Origin: Candidatus Saccharimonadota bacterium
GTDB lineage: Bacteria; Patescibacteriota; Saccharimonadia; Saccharimonadales; Saccharimonadaceae
Direction of reading: 5' to 3'
Length of the DNA: 38,138 nt
Assembly: GCA_017404795.1 (NCBI GenBank)
Contig: JAFRBR010000022.1
Coordinates: forward strand, 1 to 38,138
In this document: one piece after another, positions 5,478 to 13,474 of the stretch
Layout of the letters: each line of letters opens with the position of its first letter
Numbering within the stretch: the first letter of the stretch is position 1
Notes under the pieces: model-generated
What the model was told of the DNA's origin: nothing
The model's input: the letters and a program-made list of their open reading frames with translations, nothing else
The model's database searches: none
Program-made: the position numbers and the translations under genes

Positions 5478-6959
5478 ATGAACCACGAAGCACCACATTA
5501 TGACGAACATCCCGAAAGAACCCAAAACGAATGGCAGACCCTTATGGCCAATGGAGTGGTCGATACCGATTTTAAACCGACTAAAGAATACCTTACCTCC
5601 GAACAGGGGCAGCGCGAAATAGAAGCCGAGAATAAAGCTCACGATCAAATAGAAACGGTCGATAGACTCATTGCTAACGCTAAAGAACAAGCCGAAAACG
5701 GTCGCTATAGCAACGTAGAATTTGAAAGATTAAAAAATAAGTTTGAAGCCAAAAAAGAAGCCTATCAAAAGGAAGCTGACAAGCAAAGCGAGGCTGCCAG
5801 GCAAGATTTTTCCGAAACTTTTATAGATAGATATTCCGTTGGCACTCCCGAAGAAGATTGGGTCGACAGTCCCCAAGTATTTAGCCGTGAAGAAGTTTTG
5901 GCCCAGGCTCAAGCCACCGCCGAAACAGCTGAGCATCACGAACCCGAATCCGAAAAAACCGGCACACACTTAGAGGATGAAGAGAGTATTTCTCGTTCCG
6001 AAGCCGAAGCTAATCTAGCCAAAAGCCAAGAGATACTTAGTGGCGCCGAGGCCCTTCAAAACAAAGATGAGTCTAAAAACCACACCGAACAACTAGAAGC
6101 CCTCGAGGGCCAATTAGACGAGTTGCGCTCCAACCTAGCCGAGCTATTCGTCAAGAAAAACCGCATTATTGGCCCCAAGCACCGAGAAGAATACGAAGCC
6201 GCTAAAGAAGAATATGAGGCTACTCTGAACAAGTATTTGCGCCTAAAGTCGGAGCTCACTCACGGATCCGAGGCCGAATTTGTCAAGGATTACATTCAGC
6301 AAGACCAACTGCTCCTAGAAGAGGTCGAAAACAAAGTCGACAACGGCAACCTATATCGCAAAATTACCAGTAGGATATTAGGTAATGAATATTACAAAAA
6401 AGCCCTTCTTGCTCACGGCGTAAGGAGCCTAGGTGTCTCTGGCGCTCCCAATATAACTAATATTACTACCAATACAGGGCCCAAACTCGCAGCATCTGAG
6501 TCTGCCCCCGAACCAGAGTCAGAGTCTGTCACCAAATTAGAGCCAGAACCTACTTCTCAGTCAGAACCAGAACCTCAGTCAGAACCAGAACCTGAGTCAG
6601 AACCAGAGCCTGAGTCCGAACCGGAGCCCACTCCACCCCAATCAGAAACCGACTCAGAGTCACAAGAACAACTAGCCGCAGACCAAGATTTTGAAGCCAC
6701 GGTTAGAACTTTAATTAACCCCAATATATTTGACGAAGAAGACATCCAGATGGTGCTTATGAAAAGCGCCCCTGCTGAATCAGCTGAGCAAAACGCCACC
6801 TACGACCGCATCCAAGAGTGGTGGGACGGACTTAACGATATGCAGAAAAATTCAATTCGCACTCTAATGCGAGCCGTTTACAGATCCTCCAACTCTGGCA
6901 GTGCTCTCTACTATTATCTCCAGACCACTGGCGAACTCGCCAGCAACAACGCCAACTAA
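5478..6959 (+). CDS. acidic coiled-coil protein with (E/Q)SEPEP tandem repeats
   Basis: 493 aa, unrecognised family. I take ATG 5478 because the promoter (TATAAT near 5430) and the rpsA terminator exclude the longer frame, and a weak AAAGG lies upstream. Residues about 60-300 are highly charged helical/coiled-coil sequence (AENGRYSNVEFERLKNKFEA; LEGQLDELRSNLAELF). Residues about 340-400 are a Pro/Glu/Ser low-complexity linker with four 18-bp DNA repeats. The C-terminal 85 residues form a compact domain (DFEATVRTLINPNIFDEEDI; DRIQEWWDGLNDMQKNSIR). No signal peptide or membrane segment. The EP-rich linker resembles spacers in cell-envelope or cytoskeletal proteins; function unknown. Confidence 0.8.
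   Translation: MNHEAPHYDEHPERTQNEWQTLMANGVVDTDFKPTKEYLTSEQGQREIEAENKAHDQIETVDRLIANAKEQAENGRYSNVEFERLKNKFEAKKEAYQKEADKQSEAARQDFSETFIDRYSVGTPEEDWVDSPQVFSREEVLAQAQATAETAEHHEPESEKTGTHLEDEESISRSEAEANLAKSQEILSGAEALQNKDESKNHTEQLEALEGQLDELRSNLAELFVKKNRIIGPKHREEYEAAKEEYEATLNKYLRLKSELTHGSEAEFVKDYIQQDQLLLEEVENKVDNGNLYRKITSRILGNEYYKKALLAHGVRSLGVSGAPNITNITTNTGPKLAASESAPEPESESVTKLEPEPTSQSEPEPQSEPEPESEPEPESEPEPTPPQSETDSESQEQLAADQDFEATVRTLINPNIFDEEDIQMVLMKSAPAESAEQNATYDRIQEWWDGLNDMQKNSIRTLMRAVYRSSNSGSALYYYLQTTGELASNNAN
6558..6629 (+). repeat. in-frame tandem repeat, four 18-bp units
   Basis: Units of the form CAGTCAGAACCAGAACCT (or GAG...) encode (Q/E)SEPEP. The first three are nearly identical and the fourth is diverged. 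Copy-number slippage would keep the frame. Confidence 0.85.
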
Positions 6960-7026
6960 CGCCTTAAATCTTCCCATTTCGTCCCGCTTATGATATAATA
7001 GGGGTAGTACAGTAGAAGGAGTTTTT

Positions 7027-8745
7027 GTGAAAAAAGCTAAAAAATCATCCAAAGAGAGCCCCTGGCTTTCGTTTTACGAAGAAGAAGGTATTTCTTCTCA
7101 TCTTGAATACCCAGATTATTCCATGGTCGACATGATTATCCAATCAGCCGAAAAATGGCCCGACAACGTCGCCTACACCTATTACGGCCACAAAGTAACC
7201 TATAAGAATTTTGTCAAAAAAATCGAAAAAGTCGCCCGCGCCCTCAAAAATTACGGCGTAAAAGAAGGTGACCGAGTCACCATTTGTATGCCCAATACCC
7301 CAGAGGGCATTACCATGGTCTACGCTGTTAATATGGTAGGGGCCATCTGTAATATGGTCCACCCCTTGTCCTCAGAGAAGGAATTAGAGTATTACATCAA
7401 AGTTGCCGAGTCCAAATACGTCCTTGTTTTTGACGCGGTTTTTGACAAAGTTTACAAACTCCGCGACACCGCTCAGTTAGAACGTATTATCGTTGTTCGT
7501 CCCTCCGATGGGCTAGGATTCTTAAAGCAACGCATGTACAAACTGCTCCACGTCAAGAAGGTCCGTTTACCATCTAACGATGGTCGTGTAGTCCTCTGGG
7601 AAGATTTCATTGCCAATTCGTACTTTTATCAGGGTAATTATCATGAGGAGCGGGGCGGGGAAGATCCAGCCATCATCATGTATTCTGGTGGTACCACTGG
7701 TGCGCCCAAGGCTGTTTTGCTTTCCAACCTTAATATCAACGCTGAATCTATCTGTGACAGCGCTATGATTCGCCAAGTTACTCCTGGTGCTACAGTGCTT
7801 TCTATTCTACCCCTGTTCCATTGTTTTGGTCTCGGAGTCTGTATCCACACTCCCCTCTGCAGGGGTATGTGCTGCGCCCTTATTCCGGCCTTTTCACACA
7901 AGCAATTTGCCGACATCATCAAGAAAAACAACCCCAACTTTATCGTCGGAGTCCCCACTCTTTTTGAGTCGCTAATCAACACCAAACTGAAGAGCGATGA
8001 CCTCGAGTCCGTTACGGCCGTCATTTGTGGCGGTGACGCTCTCAATCAGACCCTCAGAAATAAAATCAATCGCTACCTCGAAGCTCATGGCTCCGATGCT
8101 AAGATTCGGGTCGGCTATGGCCTCACCGAGGGCTCTGGCGCCGTTTGCCTTTCTCCAGAGAACACCTTCAAGGACGGCATTATTGGCGTTCCTTTCCCAG
8201 ATATGGATTTCAAAATCGTCCAAAACGACACCTTTAAGGCTCTCCCCGCTGGACAAGAAGGCGAAATTTGCCTCAGTGGACCGCTAGTAATGATGGGCTA
8301 CCTCGGCGACGAAGCTGAAACCGCCCAGGTTCTTCGTTTGCATGATGACGGCAAAATCTGGCTTCACACCGGCGACCTCGGCTATATAGGCGACGACGGG
8401 CTGGTTTACTTTGCTCAGCGTCTCAAGCGTATGATTATTTCCTCTGGTTACAATATCTATCCCACTCATCTAGAATCAATCATCAATTCCCATGAAGCCG
8501 TGCTCACTTCCATTGTCATCGGTATCGACCACCCCCATAAGGGGCAGGTACCAAAGGCTTTCATCGTCCTTAAACCAGGCTATAAAGCCGGCAAAAAGAT
8601 CGAGCGCGAAATTCGCGAACTCTTAGAGCGCAACATCCCCATTTACGCTCTCCCCGCCGCTTATGAATTCCGCGACAAACTTCCTCAGACCAAAGTCGGC
8701 AAAGTCGCCTTCAAAGAGCTCGAAAAAGAAGAGCAAACAAAATAA
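7027..8745 (+). CDS. long-chain acyl-CoA synthetase / AMP-dependent ligase
   Basis: 572 aa ANL-superfamily enzyme. The P-loop-like motif YSGGTTGAPKA (about 219-229), the A5-type motif YGLTEGSG (about 361-368), the A7 motif TGDLGY (about 448-453), KRMIISSGYNIYP (about 469-481) and the C-terminal catalytic lysine context TKVGKVAF (about 556-563) are all present. The start is GTG at 7027 with AGAAGGAG spaced 6 nt. The promoter is TGATATAAT near 6990. It activates a fatty acid (or other carboxylate) with ATP and CoA. In an organism lacking fatty-acid synthesis this fits use of host lipids; substrate not determinable from sequence. Confidence 0.88.
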   Translation: MKKAKKSSKESPWLSFYEEEGISSHLEYPDYSMVDMIIQSAEKWPDNVAYTYYGHKVTYKNFVKKIEKVARALKNYGVKEGDRVTICMPNTPEGITMVYAVNMVGAICNMVHPLSSEKELEYYIKVAESKYVLVFDAVFDKVYKLRDTAQLERIIVVRPSDGLGFLKQRMYKLLHVKKVRLPSNDGRVVLWEDFIANSYFYQGNYHEERGGEDPAIIMYSGGTTGAPKAVLLSNLNINAESICDSAMIRQVTPGATVLSILPLFHCFGLGVCIHTPLCRGMCCALIPAFSHKQFADIIKKNNPNFIVGVPTLFESLINTKLKSDDLESVTAVICGGDALNQTLRNKINRYLEAHGSDAKIRVGYGLTEGSGAVCLSPENTFKDGIIGVPFPDMDFKIVQNDTFKALPAGQEGEICLSGPLVMMGYLGDEAETAQVLRLHDDGKIWLHTGDLGYIGDDGLVYFAQRLKRMIISSGYNIYPTHLESIINSHEAVLTSIVIGIDHPHKGQVPKAFIVLKPGYKAGKKIEREIRELLERNIPIYALPAAYEFRDKLPQTKVGKVAFKELEKEEQTK

Positions 8746-8749
8746 AACA

Positions 8750-8834
8750 GGGCGGGTGACAGGCTTGGAAGGGTCCCCGCGAAGCTCTCGAAGGTAGGAT
8801 GTCGCGGGAGGGAAAAGCCTGGCAGGACTCGCCC
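8750..8834. repeat. structured repeat family 1, copy 3
   Basis: Outer stem GGGCGGGT / ACTCGCCC, then CAGGCTT / AAGCCTG, internal loop GGAAGG / GAGGGAA, then an apical GC-rich arm. It fills the gap between convergent acyl-CoA ligase and glycosyltransferase genes, overlapping the latter's stop by one base. Likely a bidirectional terminator or 3' end, though without a clear T-run. Confidence 0.75.
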
Positions 8835-9760
8835 TATTTCATAAAATTTAGCCTTACTCTCACTCTTAATTTCAACGGTTTTTCTCTGAGGAACCGATTT
8901 TTCCGCCAGGCGGGGAAGTATTGAGCCAGCATCTCTCGCGAGCGAGCAAACCCCGGCTTTCCTTCCGGAAACACCCCAAAATCCTTCGCCGAATCTATCA
9001 GTAAATTCCAGATAAAAAACCATTCCAATTCATCATGGTATTTTTGAGCCACCCCCGCCTCTTCAAATCGTCCATATAGCCCCTCTAGAGCTGGAAAAAT
9101 ATCAAAAATATGCGGGTCAAACTTACTTTTATGCAACACCGATTCTGGATTCTCGCAGTAAAAATACAGAGGTTCATCTATACTCGCAAACCTATCCGTA
9201 CGGAGTATCAAGGCCGATATCAGCTCCATATCTTCATGAATCATCCCCTCACGGAAAGCAAATCCCTGTTCATTCCACCATTTCCGTCGAATCAAAATCT
9301 GCCACGGCCCCATTCCGTAGCGAATAAATCTACTCTTGGTATCGGGGCGCCCCGCCTCCACCGCCGATAAATAAGAGGTAGAACCATCTCGCATCAGCCG
9401 TTTGGCTCCCATCATTACTAGGTCCGCCTTCTCACGCCTCGCCGCCTCTAATAGCTTCGTTACCGCCTCCTCATCAATATAATCATCCGCATCTATAAAC
9501 CAGATGTATTCACCCTTAGCCCGAGAAGCACCAAAATTTCGCACTGCCGCCGCCCCTGGTGTATGACATTGTAATACTCTTATGGTTTTAGGGTATTTTT
9601 CCTGGTATCTGTTCAATATTTCGGGTGAATCATCCGACGAATTATTATCAATTAACAAAACTTCTCTCTTCGTGCCATCTAGCGCTCCCAGAACAGATTC
9701 TAGACATCTGTCTAGATATTTTTCTGCGTTATATACTGGGATAATAATTGAAATCTCCAT
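8834..9760 (-). CDS. family 2 glycosyltransferase
   Basis: 308 aa GT-A fold enzyme. N-terminal SIIIPVYNAEKYLDRCLESV, then LLIDNNSSDDSPEIL and the metal/nucleotide-sugar motif IDADDYID (about 86-93). The acceptor-side helix contains YGMGPWQILIRRKWW. No membrane segment. ATG 9760 is chosen because the protein begins directly with the GT2 core and a TATAAT box ends 6 nt upstream (leaderless). Likely role: transfer of a sugar to a cell-surface glycan; sugar and acceptor unknown. Divergent from the membrane exporter, with overlapping -10 boxes. Confidence 0.88.
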   Translation of the reverse strand: MEISIIIPVYNAEKYLDRCLESVLGALDGTKREVLLIDNNSSDDSPEILNRYQEKYPKTIRVLQCHTPGAAAVRNFGASRAKGEYIWFIDADDYIDEEAVTKLLEAARREKADLVMMGAKRLMRDGSTSYLSAVEAGRPDTKSRFIRYGMGPWQILIRRKWWNEQGFAFREGMIHEDMELISALILRTDRFASIDEPLYFYCENPESVLHKSKFDPHIFDIFPALEGLYGRFEEAGVAQKYHDELEWFFIWNLLIDSAKDFGVFPEGKPGFARSREMLAQYFPAWRKNRFLREKPLKLRVRVRLNFMK

Positions 9761-9766
9761 AAATCT

Positions 9767-9776
9767 ATTATACAAT
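9767..9776. promoter_or_regulatory. overlapping divergent -10 boxes of two leaderless genes
   Basis: Minus TATAAT (9767-9772) ends 6 nt before the GT2 ATG. Plus TACAAT (9771-9776) ends 6 nt before the exporter ATG at 9783. Only 22 bp separate the two start codons. Confidence 0.6.
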
Positions 9777-9782
9777 AAGTTC

Positions 9783-10271
9783 ATGCTTTGGAAATATTTA
9801 GTTGTTCTGCTCATCTCTATGGTCCCTCTGATTGAGCTAAGAGGAGCCATCCCAGTGGCCATCGGCATGGATCTTGGCCTCCCCGAGTGGGCTGTCCTTA
9901 TTACCGCTATTATCGGCAACATGCTCCCTGTGCCTCTCATTTACCTCTTTGCCCGTAAATTTCTCGAATGGGGCAGTCAGAAAAAGTGGAAACCCTTAAA
10001 GCAATTCTGTAATTTTTGTCTGAAAAAAGGCCAAAAAGGCGGCGAAAAACTCTTGCAAAAAGCAGGGAACAAAGGCACATATTTTGCTTTATTCCTCTTT
10101 GTCGCCATCCCTATTCCGGGGACTGGCGCCTGGACCGGCACTTTGGCCGCCAGTATTCTCAATTTAGATTTCAAAAAAACCATGTTCTCTATTCTTGCCG
10201 GTATCTTGGTGGCTGGCCTCATCATGCTTCTCGCTTCACTCGGGCTTTTTAAGGTTATTATTGGTGGCTAA
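9783..10271 (+). CDS. small multi-drug export / COG2426-like membrane protein
   Basis: 162 aa. Hydrophobic N-terminal helix (LWKYLVVLLISMVPLIELRGAIP region), then segments around 30-55, 100-120 and 135-160, with a basic cytoplasmic loop (about 60-98, GSQKKWKPLKQF). The motif ELRGAIPVAI and the later PIPGTGAWTG are typical of the Sm_multidrug_ex family. Transport substrate unknown. ATG 9783 is chosen over the longer open frame because it starts at the first hydrophobic helix and follows a -10 box by 6 nt. Confidence 0.82.
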   Translation: MLWKYLVVLLISMVPLIELRGAIPVAIGMDLGLPEWAVLITAIIGNMLPVPLIYLFARKFLEWGSQKKWKPLKQFCNFCLKKGQKGGEKLLQKAGNKGTYFALFLFVAIPIPGTGAWTGTLAASILNLDFKKTMFSILAGILVAGLIMLLASLGLFKVIIGG

Positions 10272-10282
10272 ATCTTAAAAAC

Positions 10283-10302
10283 TATGCTATTATTAAAGCA
10301 TA
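10283..10302 (+). promoter_or_regulatory. promoter dyad TATGCT...AGCATA before first DUF5663-like gene
   Basis: TATGCT (10283-10288) and AGCATA (10297-10302) flank a TATTAT -10-like box. The same arms flank the -10 of the paralogous gene at 13041-13058. Confidence 0.4.
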
Positions 10303-10324
10303 AACGATATAAAACGGAGGAAAT

Positions 10325-10624
10325 ATGTTTGGAATCGCAGATAACACGGAATTCTTAACCGCCATCGGCATCGCCGATGCGCCAGAGGACACTAAAGCTA
10401 AACTCATCGCTGAAATCGAAGATTTAGCCCAGAAAAAACTCGTTGTAGCCCTTTCTGAGCGGCTCACCGAAGTCCAAGCCGAAGAATTCGGCGCCATCAC
10501 CGATGAAAAACAAGCCTACGATTGGCTAATGGCCAATGTCCCAGATTCCCAAGACCTTGTTACCAATATTCTCACCGACATCAAGAACGACATCCTCACC
10601 CACAAAACCGCCGTCGTCGGGTAA
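10325..10624 (+). CDS. small DUF5663-like protein, paralog of 13074
   Basis: 99 aa acidic helical protein. It shares with the protein at 13074 the layout: short N-terminal helix, a G-(I/L)-x(2-4)-PE(D) turn, a long helix ending in ERLTEVQAEEFGAITDEKQAYDWL, then PDSQDLV and a final helix. RBS GGAGG is 5 nt before ATG. The resemblance to DUF5663 is from memory; function unknown. A terminator follows at once, so it is monocistronic. Confidence 0.75.
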   Translation: MFGIADNTEFLTAIGIADAPEDTKAKLIAEIEDLAQKKLVVALSERLTEVQAEEFGAITDEKQAYDWLMANVPDSQDLVTNILTDIKNDILTHKTAVVG

Positions 10625-10637
10625 ATTGCTTTCTTGA

Positions 10638-10665
10638 AAAATAAGCGGATTTACCCGCTTATTTT
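10638..10665 (+). terminator. rho-independent terminator
   Basis: AAATAAGCGG / CCGCTTATTT arms, 6-nt loop, T-rich tail (TTTTAATTT). Confidence 0.85.
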
Positions 10666-10677
10666 AATTTCTGTTTA

Positions 10678-10717
10678 AGCTCCATTCGTTATACTAAGGG
10701 CATAAACGAAAGGAGCT
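10678..10717 (+). promoter_or_regulatory. possible RBS-sequestering hairpin
   Basis: AGCTCC (10678-10683) can pair with GGAGCT (10712-10717), which contains the Shine-Dalgarno of the micro-ORF at 10721. CGTT/AACG adds inner pairs. If transcription starts after TATACT (10690-10695) only the 3' half is transcribed. Confidence 0.35.
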
Positions 10718-10720
10718 ACC

Positions 10721-10774
10721 ATGAACTGCACTCGCAGGAAAAAACAACCTAAATATTTCAACTATTCCGTCTAG
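10721..10774 (+). CDS. possible 17-aa basic micropeptide
   Basis: Reads MNCTRRKKQPKYFNYSV. A strong SD AAAGGAG sits 5 nt before ATG, in an intergenic region otherwise without genes. Basic and short, like the 21-aa ORF at 25079. Translation is not demonstrated; conservation in related genomes would decide. Confidence 0.4.
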   Translation: MNCTRRKKQPKYFNYSV

Positions 10775-10802
10775 AAATAACACCACCAAATAGCGGTCAT
10801 TA

Positions 10803-10841
10803 TTATTACATTTTATTGCAAAATGATATAAAATGTAATAA
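10803..10841. repeat. perfect 14-bp inverted repeat over a -10 box
   Basis: Arms 10803-10816 and 10828-10841 (TTATTACATTTTAT and complement), 11-nt centre. The right arm contains the extended -10 TGATATAAAAT before the micro-ORF at 10860. It may be an operator or an AT-rich hairpin. Confidence 0.6.
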
Positions 10842-10859
10842 ATAATCAAAGGAAATAAT

Positions 10860-10922
10860 ATGGCACAGGCGACATATAGTAAAACGCAAAGAAAGAGAAG
10901 TTCTTATTGCTCGTGTCTTTAG
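10860..10922 (+). CDS. possible 20-aa micro-ORF (or decayed gene)
   Basis: MAQATYSKTQRKRSSYCSCL after AAAGGAAAT. Skipping to another frame after about codon 10 would give KEREVLIARVFSVGQDVSTEM to a stop at 10951-10953, which looks more protein-like. A frameshifted or decayed small gene is therefore possible. Low confidence. Confidence 0.3.
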   Translation: MAQATYSKTQRKRSSYCSCL

Positions 10923-10957
10923 CGTTGGCCAAGATGTTTCAACCGAAATGTAAGTAT

Positions 10958-10974
10958 TCCCCGGGCCAGACTCG
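10958..10974 (-). repeat. 17-bp copy of the tRNA-Asn 3' end
   Basis: TCCCCGGGCCAGACTCG is identical to 11038-11054, the acceptor/T-arm 3' part of tRNA-Asn, in the same orientation 80 bp downstream of the tRNA. It looks like an attachment-site duplication or partial tRNA duplication. Confidence 0.65.
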
Positions 10975-11033
10975 CACCGGAGCCGAAGGCGGAGGTCCGA
11001 GTCTCGCTTTTTGAGTTTTTTCGAAGAAAAAAA

Positions 11034-11108
11034 TGGCTCCCCGGGCCAGACTCGAACTGGCAACCTCGAAGTTAACAGCTTCTTGCTCCACCATTGAGCT
11101 ACCGGGGA
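11034..11108 (-). tRNA. tRNA-Asn (GTT)
   Basis: Acceptor UCCCCGG pairs with CCGGGGA, anticodon loop CUGUUAA with anticodon GUU, T-arm GCCAGUUCGAGUCUGGC, discriminator G and encoded CCA. Length 75 nt. Confidence 0.95.
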
Positions 11109-11156
11109 ATATCCCCATTATAGCATATTTTTCCAAAATGTGATAAAATTGTTCAA

Positions 11157-12923
11157 ATGGAAGAAAAAACAATTCAGATCGCTGGGTCTATCACTGTTGA
11201 CGAGCTCGCAACTGCGCTCGGCCTTTCCGTGACCGATTTGATTGGTACCCTATTCAAGAACGGTATTGTTGCCACTATCAACCAGCGCCTAGATTTTGAA
11301 ACCGCCAGCATCATTCTCGATGAACTTGGTCTCAAAAACGTCAAATTAGAGCGCAAGAACACTTCCACTAAGACCAGCAATTATCACCGCGAACTCTCCG
11401 ACAAAGCCGTCACCCGCCCGCCCGTAGTCGCCGTCATGGGCCATGTGGACCACGGCAAGACCACCCTTCTCGATACTTTACTCCACAAGAAGACCGTCGA
11501 CGACGAAGCCGGTGGCATTACTCAGCACATCTCTGCCTACCAGTTAAAGCACAACGACCGACTCATCACTTTCCTAGATACCCCTGGCCACGAGGCTTTT
11601 GCCGCTATCCGCCAGCACGGCGCCATGCTCACTGATATCGTGGTTATCGTGGTAGCTGCCGACGATGGCGTCAAGCCGCAGACTGTCGAGGCAATTAATT
11701 TTGCCAAGACCGCTAACGCCAAAATCATCGTCGCCATCAACAAGATCGATCGCGAAGGTGCCGATATCAATCGCACCATGGCCGACCTCTCTCAGCACGG
11801 CCTTCAGCCCGAGGAATGGGGCGGCGATACTGTCATGGTCCCAATTTCCGCCAAAAAGAATCAAAATCTCGACCAGCTCCTAGACATGATTCTCCTCACT
11901 GCCGACCTCGAGGAACTCAAAGCCGACATCCACATCCCGGCCGAGGGTCTCGTCATTGAATCCCACATGGAGACCGGCAAAGGCTCGGTGGTCAATCTCC
12001 TCATCACCGGCGGGGAACTAAAGACCGGCGAACTTATCGTCGCTGGCAACACTTATGCCAAAATTCGCACCATGTTAGATTGGAAAGGCAGACCCAAGGG
12101 CAAAGCCACCCCCTCTACCCCCGTCACTGTCACCGGCTTCAAAGAACTGCCGAATTTTGGCGATAGATTTATCGAAGTCTCAGACGAAAAAACCGCCCGC
12201 AAAATGGCCCTATTGAACGCCCAGGCCGCTTCAGATGAATCTGCCAGTACCAACGTCACCTCTACCGACCTCCTTCGGATGATGACCACCGCCGACAATT
12301 CCAAAGTCTTCAACGTTATCGTCAAGGGCGACGTGCTCGGCTCAGTCACCTCTGTTGTAGACAGCCTCAAACTGATTGATACTGGTGGCGAAATCACCCT
12401 CAACATCGTCCATACCGGCGTCGGCGATATCAGCGAGAACGACGTTTATATGGCCGCCGGTGGCAACACTGTAATTTACGGCTTTAACGTCAATGTTCCA
12501 GTTAACATTTCCAAAATGGCCGCCCGCGATGGCGTCCCCGTTCGGATTTACAAAGTCATCTACGAGCTGATTGATGATGCCAAGCACGAAATGGAAAATC
12601 TCCTCGAAGCTGAAATTATAGAGGAAGATAAAGGCAAAATGAAAGTCAAAGGCGTTTTCCGTACCGAGAAGACTAGCATTATCGCCGGCGGGGAAGTCAC
12701 GGAAGGCGATGTCAAACCCGGCTATCTCGTTCGCATTATGCACGATAAGAAGCAAATCGGCGAAGCCGAAGTTACCTCTGTTCAAAAAGAAAAACTCAAA
12801 GTCGACAACCTCGTTGCCGGCGAAACCGGCGGTCTCGCTCTCGCCACCAAGTCCAAAATTGACCTTGCAGTCGGCGACCACCTCGATTTCTTCACTCGCG
12901 AATCGCATAAAAGAAGTCTTTAA
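11157..12923 (+). CDS. infB: translation initiation factor IF-2
   Basis: 588 aa. A short N-terminal IF2N-like domain (about 4-56) leads straight into the G domain: G1 GHVDHGKTT (about 95-103), G2 region GGITQHI, G3 DTPGHEAF, G4 NKID. Then domain II, domain III and the C-terminal fMet-tRNA-binding barrel ([19 protein letters not shown]). The usual long N-terminal extension is missing, as in other reduced bacteria. TAAAAT ends 7 nt before ATG, predicting a leaderless mRNA for a factor that itself promotes initiation. Ends in a large hairpin. Confidence 0.97.
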   Translation: MEEKTIQIAGSITVDELATALGLSVTDLIGTLFKNGIVATINQRLDFETASIILDELGLKNVKLERKNTSTKTSNYHRELSDKAVTRPPVVAVMGHVDHGKTTLLDTLLHKKTVDDEAGGITQHISAYQLKHNDRLITFLDTPGHEAFAAIRQHGAMLTDIVVIVVAADDGVKPQTVEAINFAKTANAKIIVAINKIDREGADINRTMADLSQHGLQPEEWGGDTVMVPISAKKNQNLDQLLDMILLTADLEELKADIHIPAEGLVIESHMETGKGSVVNLLITGGELKTGELIVAGNTYAKIRTMLDWKGRPKGKATPSTPVTVTGFKELPNFGDRFIEVSDEKTARKMALLNAQAASDESASTNVTSTDLLRMMTTADNSKVFNVIVKGDVLGSVTSVVDSLKLIDTGGEITLNIVHTGVGDISENDVYMAAGGNTVIYGFNVNVPVNISKMAARDGVPVRIYKVIYELIDDAKHEMENLLEAEIIEEDKGKMKVKGVFRTEKTSIIAGGEVTEGDVKPGYLVRIMHDKKQIGEAEVTSVQKEKLKVDNLVAGETGGLALATKSKIDLAVGDHLDFFTRESHKRSL

Positions 12924-13033
12924 TAATCTATTTTATTTTCTAGGCAATATCCCGGAAAAATCCAAAAAGTCAATGCCCTTGTGGCTTTACTTTTTGGATT
13001 TTGGAGGCCGCCTAGAAAATGAAATAGATTATT
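12922..13033 (+). terminator. long nested hairpin after infB
   Basis: Outer 24-nt arms (12922-12945 and 13010-13033, one G-T) beginning inside the infB stop, internal loop, then an inner AAAATCCAAAAAGT / ACTTTTTGGATTTT stem. No T-run follows. It may be a 3'-end structure between infB and the next promoter rather than a standard terminator. Confidence 0.6.
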
Positions 13034-13040
13034 TATGATA

Positions 13041-13058
13041 TATGCTATAATAAGCATA
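13041..13058 (+). promoter_or_regulatory. promoter dyad TATGCT...AGCATA
   Basis: Extended -10 ATGCTATAAT (TATAAT 13046-13051) lies within TATGCT / AGCATA arms, as at 10283-10302. Confidence 0.5.
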
Positions 13059-13073
13059 AGGAGTATTACAAAA

Positions 13074-13361
13074 ATGGAATTTGACGAACAATTTTTGCAA
13101 GAAATGGGTCTCTCGGCTATGCCCGAAGACGAAAAACAAAAGTTTCTAGACTATCTTCAAGAGGAACTCGAAGTCCGCATCGGTGAGCGTATTTCTCGAG
13201 GCCTTTCCGAGGTCCAGCTCAACGAATTTGACATGATTACCGATCAAGCCGAAGCCACCAAGTGGCTAGAGAAAAATCGCCCCGATTATCGCGACATCGT
13301 CACTCGCACCATTGAAGAAATGAAAGCCGAAATCCGCGCCAACCGCCACAAACTAGTATAG
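13074..13361 (+). CDS. small DUF5663-like protein, paralog of 10325
   Basis: 95 aa. Start at 13074 with AAGGAG 10 nt upstream; an in-frame ATG at 13035 lies before the -10 and is rejected. Sequence LQEMGLSAMPEDEKQKFLDYL then ERISRGLSEVQLNEFDMI, WLEKNRPDYRDIV and a charged C-terminal helix parallels the protein at 10325. Function unknown. Convergent with fmt across a long hairpin. Confidence 0.75.
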   Translation: MEFDEQFLQEMGLSAMPEDEKQKFLDYLQEELEVRIGERISRGLSEVQLNEFDMITDQAEATKWLEKNRPDYRDIVTRTIEEMKAEIRANRHKLV

Positions 13362-13474
13362 GGGTAAAAATAATATTCTTGGGGCAGTCCGGAGGCCGCT
13401 GCCGAGGTGTGAGGGCGCGAGCCCCGTGAAGACGGGCGCGAGCGACCCGTCCCCAAGAATATTATTTTTGCCCC
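13361..13474. repeat. long structured hairpin, GAGCGA family, copy A
   Basis: 19-bp outer stem (13366-13384 / 13451-13469) extended by GGGG/CCCC. Inside are a GGCAG/CTGCC arm and a CCCGT GAAG ACGGG hairpin followed by GCGCGAGCGA. The inner hairpin recurs at 23618-23655. It lies between convergent genes and includes the fmt stop codon. The A/T outer arms give T-runs on both strands, as in a bidirectional terminator. Confidence 0.7.

Noticed and set aside
8750-8834. Family-1 repeat as an ordinary terminator only
   Set aside because: No T-run follows, the same element occurs inside an operon and in a 5' leader, and internal-loop bases are conserved.
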